64,000 nt of DNA, from assembly GCF_003977685.1 (NCBI RefSeq), contig NZ_RYZH01000012.1, forward strand, positions 64,778 to 128,777, given 5' to 3'. The DNA is from Tautonia sociabilis. Lineage in GTDB: Bacteria; Planctomycetota; Planctomycetia; Isosphaerales; Isosphaeraceae. Under the pieces are notes generated by a model. It saw nothing but the letters and a program-made list of their open reading frames with translations, did no database searches and had not been told where the DNA came from. The position numbers and the translations under genes are program-made. Below, one piece after another: positions 25,901 through 34,012 of the stretch (position 1 is the first letter of the stretch; each line of letters begins with the position of its first letter).

Positions 25901-26185
25901 CGCTTCGCCCGGTTCGGGTGATCGTCGTCGGCCCGACCCCGCCCGATCCCTTCCGATCGGCCCGAGCGTCGGCCCGGTCCATCCCTCCGGGTGGTGGATT
26001 CGCGACCCCGCCCCCCATATTGACCGACCCCTTGACCGCCCCCGCCCGGTCCTCCTCTCCTGCCGGCTCGACCGAGGACGGACCGCCCCGGTCATCCCCC
26101 CCGAGGGCGCCCCTTGGCCCGCCGGCCCGTCCGGTGGAGCGAGGAGCCGGGGAGTTCGTCCCCGGGCTTCCTGCTCCCCGAGGGA

Positions 26186-27097
26186 TCAGTCCTTGTTCGA
26201 TCTCAGCGTGCCGATGAACGCATTGACGTCCGACACTCCCGCCTCCGCCAGCTTCGCCGGCAGTTCGTCGACCATCCTCCCGGCCAGCGTCGGATCCGCG
26301 AAGGTCGCCGTGCCGACCTGGATGGCCGAGGCCCCGGCGACGAGGAACTCCATCGCGTCGTCGCTGGAGCAGATGCCGCCGATGCCGATGATCGGTAGCC
26401 CGGGGACCGCGCGATGGACCTGCCAGACCATCCGCAGCGCGATCGGCTTGATCGCCGGGCCGCTCAGGCCGCCGATGTCGTTGGCCAGGATCGGCCGGCG
26501 ACGGCGCCAGTCGACGACCAGGCCGACCACCGTGTTGATCAGGCTCACCGCGTCGGCCCCGGCTTCGTGGGCGGCCTTCGCGACCGTCGCGACGCTCGTC
26601 ACGTTCGGCGTCAGCTTGGCGATGATCGGATGCGGGCACTCCTGCCGGCACCGCGAGACGACCCGCCCCACGGCCGCCGGGTCCACCCCCAGGTCCAGCC
26701 CGTGACTCACGTTCGGGCACGACAGGTTCAGCTCCACCGCCGCCAGCCCCGGCTCCTCTCCCAGGTCGGCGGCCATCCGGACGAACTGGTCCTCGTCCTC
26801 GCCGGCGATGTTGGCGATGACCTTCGTCCCCACCGAACGGAGGTACGGCAGGTGATGGGCCCGGAAGTGCTCGATCCCGTCGTTGTCCAGGCCGATCGCG
26901 TTGAGCAGGCCCGAGGCCGTCTCCACCGTCCGGGGTGTCGGGTTGCCGGCTCGGGGCTTCGCCGTGACGGTCTTGGGGATCACCCCCCCGAGCCTCGCCA
27001 GCGGCACGAACCCGGCCATCTCCCGGACGTAGCCGAACGTCCCCGAGGCCACCAGCACCGGGTTCTCCAGCTCCAGTCTCCCCAGCCTCACCCGCAT
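26186..27097 (-). CDS. pyrD: Dihydroorotate dehydrogenase, class 1B catalytic subunit
   Basis: A 303-aa FMN enzyme oxidising dihydroorotate to orotate in pyrimidine synthesis. Landmarks: NPVLVASGTFGYV (12-24), GGVIPKTVT with Lys42, NLSCPN with catalytic Cys127 (class 1, not the Ser of class 2), and the FMN-phosphate-binding GIGGICSSDDAMEFLVAGASAIQVGT near the C-terminus. Class 1B enzymes usually pair with PyrK; no pyrK is seen adjacent. ATG 27097 is preferred over GTG 27106, three codons upstream. Confidence 0.92.
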   Translation of the reverse strand: MRVRLGRLELENPVLVASGTFGYVREMAGFVPLARLGGVIPKTVTAKPRAGNPTPRTVETASGLLNAIGLDNDGIEHFRAHHLPYLRSVGTKVIANIAGEDEDQFVRMAADLGEEPGLAAVELNLSCPNVSHGLDLGVDPAAVGRVVSRCRQECPHPIIAKLTPNVTSVATVAKAAHEAGADAVSLINTVVGLVVDWRRRRPILANDIGGLSGPAIKPIALRMVWQVHRAVPGLPIIGIGGICSSDDAMEFLVAGASAIQVGTATFADPTLAGRMVDELPAKLAEAGVSDVNAFIGTLRSNKD

Positions 27098-27241
27098 CGC
27101 CACCACGGCTCGACCCCTCCCGTCCCCGATCCCCCCGCCCAGCCCTGGAATTGCCCCGGGGCGTGCCTCCCATTAGGGTAGCAGGAACCCGAAGGCCCCG
27201 GAGCGCCCGTCTTGGACGCCCCCCGATCCCGGAGCCCGCCC

Positions 27242-29065
27242 ATGCCCCTGCCGCTGGAAGATTATGCCCTGATCGGCGACTGCCAGACCGCCGCCCTCGT
27301 CGGCCGCGACGGCTCGATCGACTGGCTTTGCTTCCCCCGATTCGACTCCGGCGCCGTCTTCGCCGCGCTGCTCGGCGACGAGGAGAACGGCCACTGGCGT
27401 ATCGCCCCCCAGGGAGAGATCCGAGCCTGCCGACGCCGATACCGCCCCGGCACCCTCGTGCTGGAAACCGAGTTCGACGTCGACGGCGGCACCGTCCGCC
27501 TCACCGACTGCATGCCCCCCCGAGACGCCCTGCCCGACGTCCTCCGCCTGGTCGAATGCCGTCGCGGCTCGGTCAAGATGCGCATGGACCTGGTCATCCG
27601 CTTCGACTACGGCTCGATCGTCCCCTGGGTCCAGCGCACCGACCACGGCATCTCCGCCATCGCCGGGCCCGACATGCTCCGACTCCGCACCGACGTCCCC
27701 GTCCACGGCGAGAACTTCCGCACCGTCGCCGAGTTCGAACTCCAGGCCGGGCAGTCCGCCTCCTTCGATCTCACCTGGTATCCCTCCCATGAGCGAGAGC
27801 CCCGGCAGATCGACCACTCCGGCGCGATCCACGACACCGAGCGCTGGTGGCGCGAGTGGTCCGACCGCTGCTCCTTCGGCGAGGGCTCCTGCGACGGGGC
27901 CTTCGACCGCGAGCACTGGGCGGAGGCCGTCCGACGCTCCCTGATCACGCTGAAGGCCCTCACCTACGCCCCCACCGGCGGCATCGTCGCCGCTCCCACC
28001 ACCAGCCTGCCCGAGCACCTCGGCGGCGTCCGCAACTGGGACTACCGCTTTTGCTGGCTCCGAGACGCCACCTTCACCCTCTACGCCATGATGATCGCCG
28101 GCTACCACGAGGAAGCCCGCTCTTGGCGCGAATGGCTGCTCCGGGCCGTCGCCGGCAAGCCGTCGCAGATGCAGATCATGTACGGCCTGGCCGGCGAGCG
28201 CCGACTCCCCGAGTTGCAGCTCCCCTGGCTCCCCGGCTACGAGGGCTCCTCTCCCGTCCGCATCGGCAACGCCGCCTACGACCAGTTCCAGCTCGACGTC
28301 CTCGGCGAGGTCATGGATGCACTTCATATGTGCCGACGTGTCGGACTGGAACCGATGGGCATCTCCTGGAACCTCCAGAAAGAGCTGATGGACTTCCTCG
28401 AAGGTGTCTGGGACCAGCCCGACGAGGGGATCTGGGAGGTCCGCGGCCCCCGTCGCCACTTCACCCACTCCAAGGTCATGGCCTGGGTCGCCTTCGACCG
28501 CGCCGTCAAGGCCGTCGAGCACTTCGGCCGGGACGGCAACGTCGACCGCTGGCGATCCCTCCGCGACCAGATCCACCGGGAGATCCTCGACCGCTCCTAC
28601 GACCCCGAGGTCGGCGCCTTCATGCAAAGCTACGGCTCCAAGCTCCTCGACGCCAGCGTCCTGATGATGCCCCTGGTCGGCTTCATCTCCCCGAGGGATC
28701 CCCGCATGGTCGGCACCGTCCGAGCCATCGAGCGCCGCCTGAAACGCGACGGCTTCGTCGACCGCTACGAGTCGGATCCCCGCGTCGACGGCCTGCCCCC
28801 CGGCGAAGGCTCCTTCCTCCCCTGCTCCTTCTGGCTGGCCGACAACTACGCCATGATGGGCCGGCGCGACGACGCCATCGAGCTGTTCGAGAATCTGCTC
28901 TCGATCCGAAACGACCTCGGCCTGCTCTCCGAGGAGTACGACGTCGCCGCCGGCCGCCTCGTGGGCAACTTCCCCCAGGCCTTCACTCACATCGGCCTCA
29001 TCAACACCGCCTACAACCTCAGCGCCGCCACCGAGCACCCCGCCGAGCACCGCCAGCACAGTTAA
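27242..29065 (+). CDS. Glycoside hydrolase family 15 protein (glucoamylase/trehalase type)
   Basis: A 607-aa GH15 enzyme. N-terminal beta domain: YALIGDCQTAALVGRDGSIDWLCFPRFDS. The (alpha/alpha)6 barrel follows from about residue 225, with RNWDYRFCWLRDA (264-276), the probable acid Glu399 in DEGIWE and the probable base Glu564/565 in LLSEEYD. Bacterial members of this layout without signal peptide include intracellular trehalases and glucoamylases; sequence alone does not separate them. ATG 27242 is chosen; a TTG 10 codons upstream is also in frame. Divergent from pyrD, 144 bp apart. Confidence 0.88.
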   Translation: MPLPLEDYALIGDCQTAALVGRDGSIDWLCFPRFDSGAVFAALLGDEENGHWRIAPQGEIRACRRRYRPGTLVLETEFDVDGGTVRLTDCMPPRDALPDVLRLVECRRGSVKMRMDLVIRFDYGSIVPWVQRTDHGISAIAGPDMLRLRTDVPVHGENFRTVAEFELQAGQSASFDLTWYPSHEREPRQIDHSGAIHDTERWWREWSDRCSFGEGSCDGAFDREHWAEAVRRSLITLKALTYAPTGGIVAAPTTSLPEHLGGVRNWDYRFCWLRDATFTLYAMMIAGYHEEARSWREWLLRAVAGKPSQMQIMYGLAGERRLPELQLPWLPGYEGSSPVRIGNAAYDQFQLDVLGEVMDALHMCRRVGLEPMGISWNLQKELMDFLEGVWDQPDEGIWEVRGPRRHFTHSKVMAWVAFDRAVKAVEHFGRDGNVDRWRSLRDQIHREILDRSYDPEVGAFMQSYGSKLLDASVLMMPLVGFISPRDPRMVGTVRAIERRLKRDGFVDRYESDPRVDGLPPGEGSFLPCSFWLADNYAMMGRRDDAIELFENLLSIRNDLGLLSEEYDVAAGRLVGNFPQAFTHIGLINTAYNLSAATEHPAEHRQHS

Positions 29066-29157
29066 CCAGCGAGCACGCCCTCCGGTGACGCTCGGCTGCT
29101 CGGATCGGGGACCGTCCGAGGATCGGGGAGGCCGGAATCGAGCCGCCCCCGCCTCCG

Positions 29158-29727
29158 TCACTCCTCCGACAACGGCTCGATGGGAGGCCCGAGCAGGCCG
29201 GGCACAACCCCGGCCTCCGGGCCCGGCCCGACCGGGGGACGAGCCGCGACCCGCAGCGCGACCGCCTCCAGCCCGACCAGGTCGATCCCCAGCAGCCGGT
29301 CCCGGCCGGTCCGCTCCCGGGAGGCCCGGAACAGCACGGCGGCCCGACCGGCGTGGGTCGCCACGCCCCGGGGCTGCCCCTGCCGGACCTTCACCCCGGC
29401 CGCGGCCAGCGTGATCAGCCCCTTCAGCACATCGGCCGTCGGCCCGGTACGCCCGATCGCATGCCAGAGCGTCTCCCAGGCCTCGTGAGCCTCCCAGTAA
29501 TAGCCGGCGTTGTACAGCCGGACCCCGAGCCGGAAGGCCGGCGACGACGCCCCGTGCTCCTCCCCGATCGGGGGAATCTCCCCCCTCGGCGACTTCCCGG
29601 CCAGGAGGCCGGCGGCGCCGAGGCTCGGGCGAGGCCAGGGCCCCCCGGGAATGTACGTGAAGGGGGGCATCGGCTCGCCGACACCGCCGAGGAGGTCATC
29701 GGGTTCGGCTTCGGATTCGGCTCGCAT
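29158..29727 (-). CDS. DUF309 domain protein
   Basis: A 189-aa protein with the DUF309 helical motif FRLGVRLYNAGYYWEAHEAWETLWHA (about 65-90) and a following helix LKGLITLAAAGVKVRQG. The motif's two HE/WE pairs suggest a metal-binding helical bundle; function is unknown. ATG 29727 is used, but many relatives begin near MPPFTYIPGG, which here would be the ATG at 29670. Convergent with the GH15 gene; 92 bp between them show no clear hairpin. Confidence 0.75.
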   Translation of the reverse strand: MRAESEAEPDDLLGGVGEPMPPFTYIPGGPWPRPSLGAAGLLAGKSPRGEIPPIGEEHGASSPAFRLGVRLYNAGYYWEAHEAWETLWHAIGRTGPTADVLKGLITLAAAGVKVRQGQPRGVATHAGRAAVLFRASRERTGRDRLLGIDLVGLEAVALRVAARPPVGPGPEAGVVPGLLGPPIEPLSEE

Positions 29728-29796
29728 CTCGGGCGCGACGCTCCGATGGCCCGGCAGGAGGCCACGCCCCTCCCGGGCCCCGGTGCTCTCCTCCGA

Positions 29797-30948
29797 TCAA
29801 TCCGGGCTCCCCGGCGCGGGGGAGCCCCCCGCCGCGTCCCGGACCCAGAGCAGGATGACGCCCGGCCGCTCCGGCTCGGCTCCCGAGTCGGGCCCGGTCG
29901 GCTCCGGCGCCGTCCCCTCCGGGAGGGGGGAAACCGGAGCGGCCGGCGGGGCCACCGACACCGGAGGCAGGCCGCCGGGGAGCGGCCTCCCGAGTTCGCC
30001 GGGCTCCGGAGAGGTTGCCGAGTCTTGCGGGAAGACGGGGATGGCGTGGATCCGGTCGGGCAGCTCCCGGCGCATCGGCACGCCGGTCGTCGCGGTCGAG
30101 AGGGTCAGCCCCCCGGCCTCGGCCACCAGCATCCCGGCCGCCTCCTCCCGGTCGGCCCAGCCGGCCTTCCGGGGGCGGGCGCCAAGGGCTTCCTCGATCA
30201 GACTGAGCAGCGTCTGCCGCTCCGACGGCCGGGCCACCAGCGCGAAGGCGATCGCCCCCGGCCCGGGGGATGTTCCGGTATGGATCAGGGCGTATCGGGG
30301 ATCGAGGCGGACGATCTGCTCTCGGAGGAGGACGTCGAGCCCGGCGGCCAGCTCCTCGGCCGAGGTGCCGGGGGCCGGCTCGATCTCGAATTGCTCACCC
30401 TCGGGGTAGTCGATCAGGTCCAGCACGAAGCCCAGGAGGCCGCCGTCGCCGGCACCGGCGCGGTCGGCGTCGCCGACCGCCGGCCCCCCCTCGGCCACCT
30501 CGGGGAATCCGGCCAGCCCCTCGGCCGAGTCGTCCCGGTCGGGGACGCTGGCGATGGCGACCGTTCCCGATCCGCTCTGCTCCGGGACGTCCGCCCCGGC
30601 GACCTCAACCGGCCCTCCCCTCGGCGGCTCGGCCCGGTGGGGCCGGCTCCCAAGGAAGAACAGCACGAGCAGCGCCGCGGCGGCCAGCGCCGAGGCGGCA
30701 GCAATCGGCGGGAGGGCCCGCGTCGGGGCCCGCTCGAGGGCGATCCGGGCCAGCACCTCCCCGGAGACGTCGGGCGCCTCCAGAGGCCGGCGCAGCCCCT
30801 CCACCAGCCCCCGCACCCGAGCCAGCTCCCCCAGCTCCCGAGAGAGCCGGGGATCGGCCCGCATCGCCTCCTCGACCTCCCGGCGAGACTCGGGATCGAG
30901 CTCGTCGTCGAGGTAGGCGCTCAGCAGGGTTTCGTCAAACTGTGACAT
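29797..30948 (-). CDS. Anti-sigma-like membrane protein with large periplasmic domain
   Basis: A 383-aa protein. Residues 1-60 form an anti-sigma type helical domain (LSAYLDDELDPESRREVE) without the HxxxCxxC zinc motif of ZAS factors. One transmembrane segment lies at about 80-100 (ALAAAALLVLFFLG). The outer 280 residues are unlike known anti-sigma domains: an acidic linker, then an alpha/beta-looking part (about 165-310) and a Pro-rich tail. It starts 150 bp downstream of the ECF sigma gene on the same strand, so it is inferred to sequester that sigma factor. Confidence 0.75.
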   Translation of the reverse strand: MSQFDETLLSAYLDDELDPESRREVEEAMRADPRLSRELGELARVRGLVEGLRRPLEAPDVSGEVLARIALERAPTRALPPIAAASALAAAALLVLFFLGSRPHRAEPPRGGPVEVAGADVPEQSGSGTVAIASVPDRDDSAEGLAGFPEVAEGGPAVGDADRAGAGDGGLLGFVLDLIDYPEGEQFEIEPAPGTSAEELAAGLDVLLREQIVRLDPRYALIHTGTSPGPGAIAFALVARPSERQTLLSLIEEALGARPRKAGWADREEAAGMLVAEAGGLTLSTATTGVPMRRELPDRIHAIPVFPQDSATSPEPGELGRPLPGGLPPVSVAPPAAPVSPLPEGTAPEPTGPDSGAEPERPGVILLWVRDAAGGSPAPGSPD

Positions 30949-31097
30949 CTCGGATCGATTCGGAAAGATGAGGAAGATGGAGAGCTCTCGGACACGGGCC
31001 CGCGACGCACCCCGGTTTCCGGGTATCCGGGAACCGGCGCAATGCCTCGCGATGCGATGCGATGCGACGCGAGCGGCGATCGGCCGAATTCTCGGGA

Positions 31098-31706
31098 TCA
31101 TTCGGCGTCGGGGGTGCCCTGGCGCACGGCCGGCTCGTCGACGATCCCCGAGAGCCGGTCCCGGAGCTCGCGGCGGGCGCGGTGCAGCCGGCTGCGAACC
31201 GTGCCGACCGGCACCCCAAGAGTCGCGGCGATCTCCTCGTACCGCAGGCCGTCGAACTCCTTGAGGACCACCACGGCCCGGTGGTCGGGTGCCAGGGCAT
31301 CCAGGGCGGCCTGGATGATCGCCTCCCGCTCGGCCTGTTCGGCCGGCAGGGTGGGGTCGGATCGTGTCGGGTCGGCCGGGGGTTCGAGAGGGGCGGCCCC
31401 CTCGCCCCGCAGCTCCGAGAGCCGCACCGGCCCCTTCCGGCGGCGCCGGTGGCTGAGCGCCAGGTTGACGGCCAGCCGGTAGAGCCACGTGTAGAACGAA
31501 CTCCCGCCCCGGAACCGTCCGAGCTTCTTGTAGGCGCGGAGGAACGACTCCTGGAGCAGGTCCTGGGCGTCCTCGGCCGATCCGGTCAGCCGCAGCAAGG
31601 TCGGGTAGAGCCGATCCTGGTGCCGCTTGACCAGTTCGCCGAAGGCCTCCGCCCGGCCCGCCCGGGCCGCCTCGACCAACGGCTGGTCGTCATCGGTCCC
31701 GGTCAT
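31098..31706 (-). CDS. ECF-type RNA polymerase sigma factor
   Basis: A 202-aa RpoE-like sigma factor. Region 2: AEDAQDLLQESFLRAYKKLGRF and SFYTWLYRLAVNLALSHRRRR (promoter melting and -10 contact). Region 4: YEEIAATLGVPVGTVRSRLHRARREL, the -35 helix-turn-helix. The linker (about 90-125) is Pro-rich. ATG 31706 (MTGTDDDQ) is used; an upstream extension lacks homology. Its cognate partner is probably the membrane protein encoded 150 bp downstream. Confidence 0.9.
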   Translation of the reverse strand: MTGTDDDQPLVEAARAGRAEAFGELVKRHQDRLYPTLLRLTGSAEDAQDLLQESFLRAYKKLGRFRGGSSFYTWLYRLAVNLALSHRRRRKGPVRLSELRGEGAAPLEPPADPTRSDPTLPAEQAEREAIIQAALDALAPDHRAVVVLKEFDGLRYEEIAATLGVPVGTVRSRLHRARRELRDRLSGIVDEPAVRQGTPDAE

Positions 31707-31858
31707 CGTACGCCCTTGGACGCCCCCGGGACCCGGGAGGTTCCCGCCAAATCTCGCCGCACCGCCCGTCCCTCCGGGCGGCCCACGCATGCTCCATCAT
31801 AGTCAACCCCCCCCGGATCGGATGCGCCCGGACGCTCCGGAGGTGCCCGGGCCTCCCG

Positions 31859-33529
31859 TCACGGAACCGCCGGATCCGGGGGCATCGGCGGCCGGGAGAG
31901 CTCCGGGTGCAGCTCCAGCGAGGCCGGCGCGGGGGCGTCCCTCGGCTGGAGATCAAACAGCAGCGAGACGCGGTCCGGGTCCGGCCTCGGCGACAGCAGG
32001 CTGCCGACCACTCCCGCCAGCAGCGAGCCGCCCAGCCCCCAGACGCACGGATCCAGGCCCAGCAGGTAATACGGCGCGATCGCCGAGCCGGGGCCGACCG
32101 CCGGCTCGTAACCGAACGCGTTCCTCGCGATGATCCCGGCCGCATACAGGCCGATCACCGTCGCGGCCCCGGCGACCATCGCCGCCATCGCCCCGGCGGC
32201 CGTCCCCCTCCTCCAGAAGCAGGCCATCGCCGCCGGAATCAAAAACGCCGAGGCCATCCCCGCGCTGGAGAAGACGATCACCAACTGGAGGAAGTCCGGC
32301 GGCCGGGTCGCCACCAGCGCCGCCAGCACTCCCACCCCCACCGTCCCCGCGTACCCGGCCGTGGCGATCTCCCCCTCCGACGCCCTCGGCCTCAGGAACC
32401 GCTGGTAGACGTCCCGCACCAGGCCGGAGGAGATCACCAGCAAGAACCCGCTGATCGTGCTCATCACCGCCCCGTACGGCGCGGCCATGATCAGCCCCGA
32501 GACGTACGGGTTGGTCAGCCGCCGCACCAGCGCCGGCATCGCCTCGTCGGGCTTCTCCAGCTCCGGCAGAATCCCCCTGGCCGCCACAAAGATAAGGATC
32601 AGCGGCACATAGATCACCACGTTATACAGCGTCACCCAGAGGATCGCGTACCGCAGCGTCCTCGAGTCCTTGAACGCCATCAGCCGAACCAGCGTCGAGG
32701 GCTGGCCGATCCCGGTGATCGCCCACATGAAGAAGAACGACACCGCCAGGCCGATCGGGTGGAAGGCCCGTCCCGCTCCCGGGCCGAAGGCGTAGTTGAC
32801 GTCCGTCTGCGCGATCCCCGCCTCGGTCGCCGCCGACAGCCCCCCGGCGGCCACCAGCGCCAGCGGCAGCAGGATCATCACCCCCACCGCCATCACCAGG
32901 CTCTGGAACACGTCGGTCCAGACCGCCGCCAGGAAGCCGCCGTAGGCCGTGTAGGCGATCACCGTCGTCGCGAAGATCACCAGCCCCAGCAGGTAGCCGG
33001 GGTCCTCCACCGGCCCGGGGAGCATCCCCGAGAACGACGCGATCCACGACGTCGGCAGGCTCGTCTTCAGGATGATCGCCCCCCCCTTGAACTGGGGGAT
33101 CAGATTCACCGACAGGAACGCGATGATCAGCAGGCTCGTCACCACGCCCAGCGCCGGGCTGCCGAACCGCTCCCGGAGCAGGTCGGGCAGCGTGATCGCC
33201 CCGGTCCTCCTCGAAAGCTGGCCGATCCGCTTTCCCAGCAGCCCGAAGACCGTCAGCGGCGCCACCATGTAGCTGGCGATCCACAGGGCCACCACCCAGC
33301 CGAAGGCGTAGACGAACCCCGGGAAGCCCAGGAACGTCCCCCCGCTCATCACCGCGGCCGTCAGCGCCACCGAGAGCGGCCCGAGCGACCGATTGCCCAG
33401 GAAGTAGCGGCGGAGGAAGGCGCCTCGCTCCGCCCAGCGCGCCACCACGCCGAGGCCGAGCGAAACCATCGTGAACAGCACCAGCGCCACCAGCGGGGCG
33501 CCGGTCGAGGGGGCGTCAAGCTCGGGCAT
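31859..33529 (-). CDS. Sodium:solute symporter (SSS family)
   Basis: A 556-aa transporter with about 13 transmembrane helices, starting LVALVLFTMVSLGLGVVARW, then YFLGNRSLGPLSVALTAAVMSGGTFLGFPG, the typical unwound TM1 of the sodium/solute symporter fold. FLAAVWTDVFQSLVM is another family landmark. The closest groups are pantothenate/organic-acid symporters. It overlaps by 14 bp with a small membrane protein upstream, the arrangement seen for PanF and its DUF997 partner. Substrate unknown. Confidence 0.88.
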   Translation of the reverse strand: MPELDAPSTGAPLVALVLFTMVSLGLGVVARWAERGAFLRRYFLGNRSLGPLSVALTAAVMSGGTFLGFPGFVYAFGWVVALWIASYMVAPLTVFGLLGKRIGQLSRRTGAITLPDLLRERFGSPALGVVTSLLIIAFLSVNLIPQFKGGAIILKTSLPTSWIASFSGMLPGPVEDPGYLLGLVIFATTVIAYTAYGGFLAAVWTDVFQSLVMAVGVMILLPLALVAAGGLSAATEAGIAQTDVNYAFGPGAGRAFHPIGLAVSFFFMWAITGIGQPSTLVRLMAFKDSRTLRYAILWVTLYNVVIYVPLILIFVAARGILPELEKPDEAMPALVRRLTNPYVSGLIMAAPYGAVMSTISGFLLVISSGLVRDVYQRFLRPRASEGEIATAGYAGTVGVGVLAALVATRPPDFLQLVIVFSSAGMASAFLIPAAMACFWRRGTAAGAMAAMVAGAATVIGLYAAGIIARNAFGYEPAVGPGSAIAPYYLLGLDPCVWGLGGSLLAGVVGSLLSPRPDPDRVSLLFDLQPRDAPAPASLELHPELSRPPMPPDPAVP

Positions 33530-33857
33530 CGGCGTCCCCCTCCCCGGCGGCCTCTCGGATGTCCCGGTCCAGCTCGGCGGCGTGGTCGAGCCCCAGGTCG
33601 TCGTCGGCCATCTTCCAGCCGGCGAACCAGACCGTGAACACCGAGCACACCAGCCAAGGCGCCATCACCCCCCAGAAGACCCAGGAGGGGATCCCCAGCA
33701 CCGGCCGGATGTCCCCAACGCCGAGCGGATGTCCCGAGCGCTGGTAGCCGGCGAAATACGCGTAGACGCAGCAGTAGACGGTGCTCGCCAACCACACCGA
33801 GAGGATGACGATCGCCTCGCGACGGGCATTGCGGTAGGTCGGGTCGGGGGGGGGCAA
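33516..33857 (-). CDS. DUF997/YhdT-like small membrane partner of symporter
   Basis: A 113-aa protein with two transmembrane helices (about 16-37, IVILSVWLASTVYCCVYAYFA; 58-80, WVFWGVMAPWLVCSVFTVWFAGW) and an acidic tail. The layout matches YhdT/DUF997 proteins next to pantothenate-type symporters. The only in-frame start is a TTG at 33857, directly after two G-runs (9 and 7 nt). An ATG at 33909 with RBS-distance open sequence lies in another frame, so either the TTG is used or the G-tract marks a frameshift or sequencing slip. Confidence 0.65.
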   Translation of the reverse strand: MPPPDPTYRNARREAIVILSVWLASTVYCCVYAYFAGYQRSGHPLGVGDIRPVLGIPSWVFWGVMAPWLVCSVFTVWFAGWKMADDDLGLDHAAELDRDIREAAGEGDADARA

Positions 33858-33971
33858 GGGGGGGCGGCTCCGCGTCGAAACAGCCGGAGGGGCCCGGTGG
33901 AGGCGTCATCGCCCCAGGGGCCCGGGGCCCCGATCGGGTATTCAGGCTATCCCGGCGGCCGTCGCGCGCCA

Positions 33972-34003
33972 ATCGCCCGGGGGAGGGACCTCCCCCGGGC
34001 GAT
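33972..34003 (-). terminator. Strong hairpin after pilT
   Basis: ATCGCCCGGGGGAG, GGAC, CTCCCCCGGGCGAT: a perfect 14-bp stem with 4-nt loop, 10 bp past the pilT stop codon. The following minus-strand bases begin TTGG, so there is no real T-tract. Confidence 0.7.
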
Positions 34004-34012
34004 CAGCCCCGA

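Noticed and set aside
29797-31488. Longer form of the anti-sigma gene starting upstream, overlapping the sigma gene
   Set aside because: The extra 180 residues are the out-of-frame reading of the sigma factor gene; the conserved domain begins at MSQFDETLL (30948).
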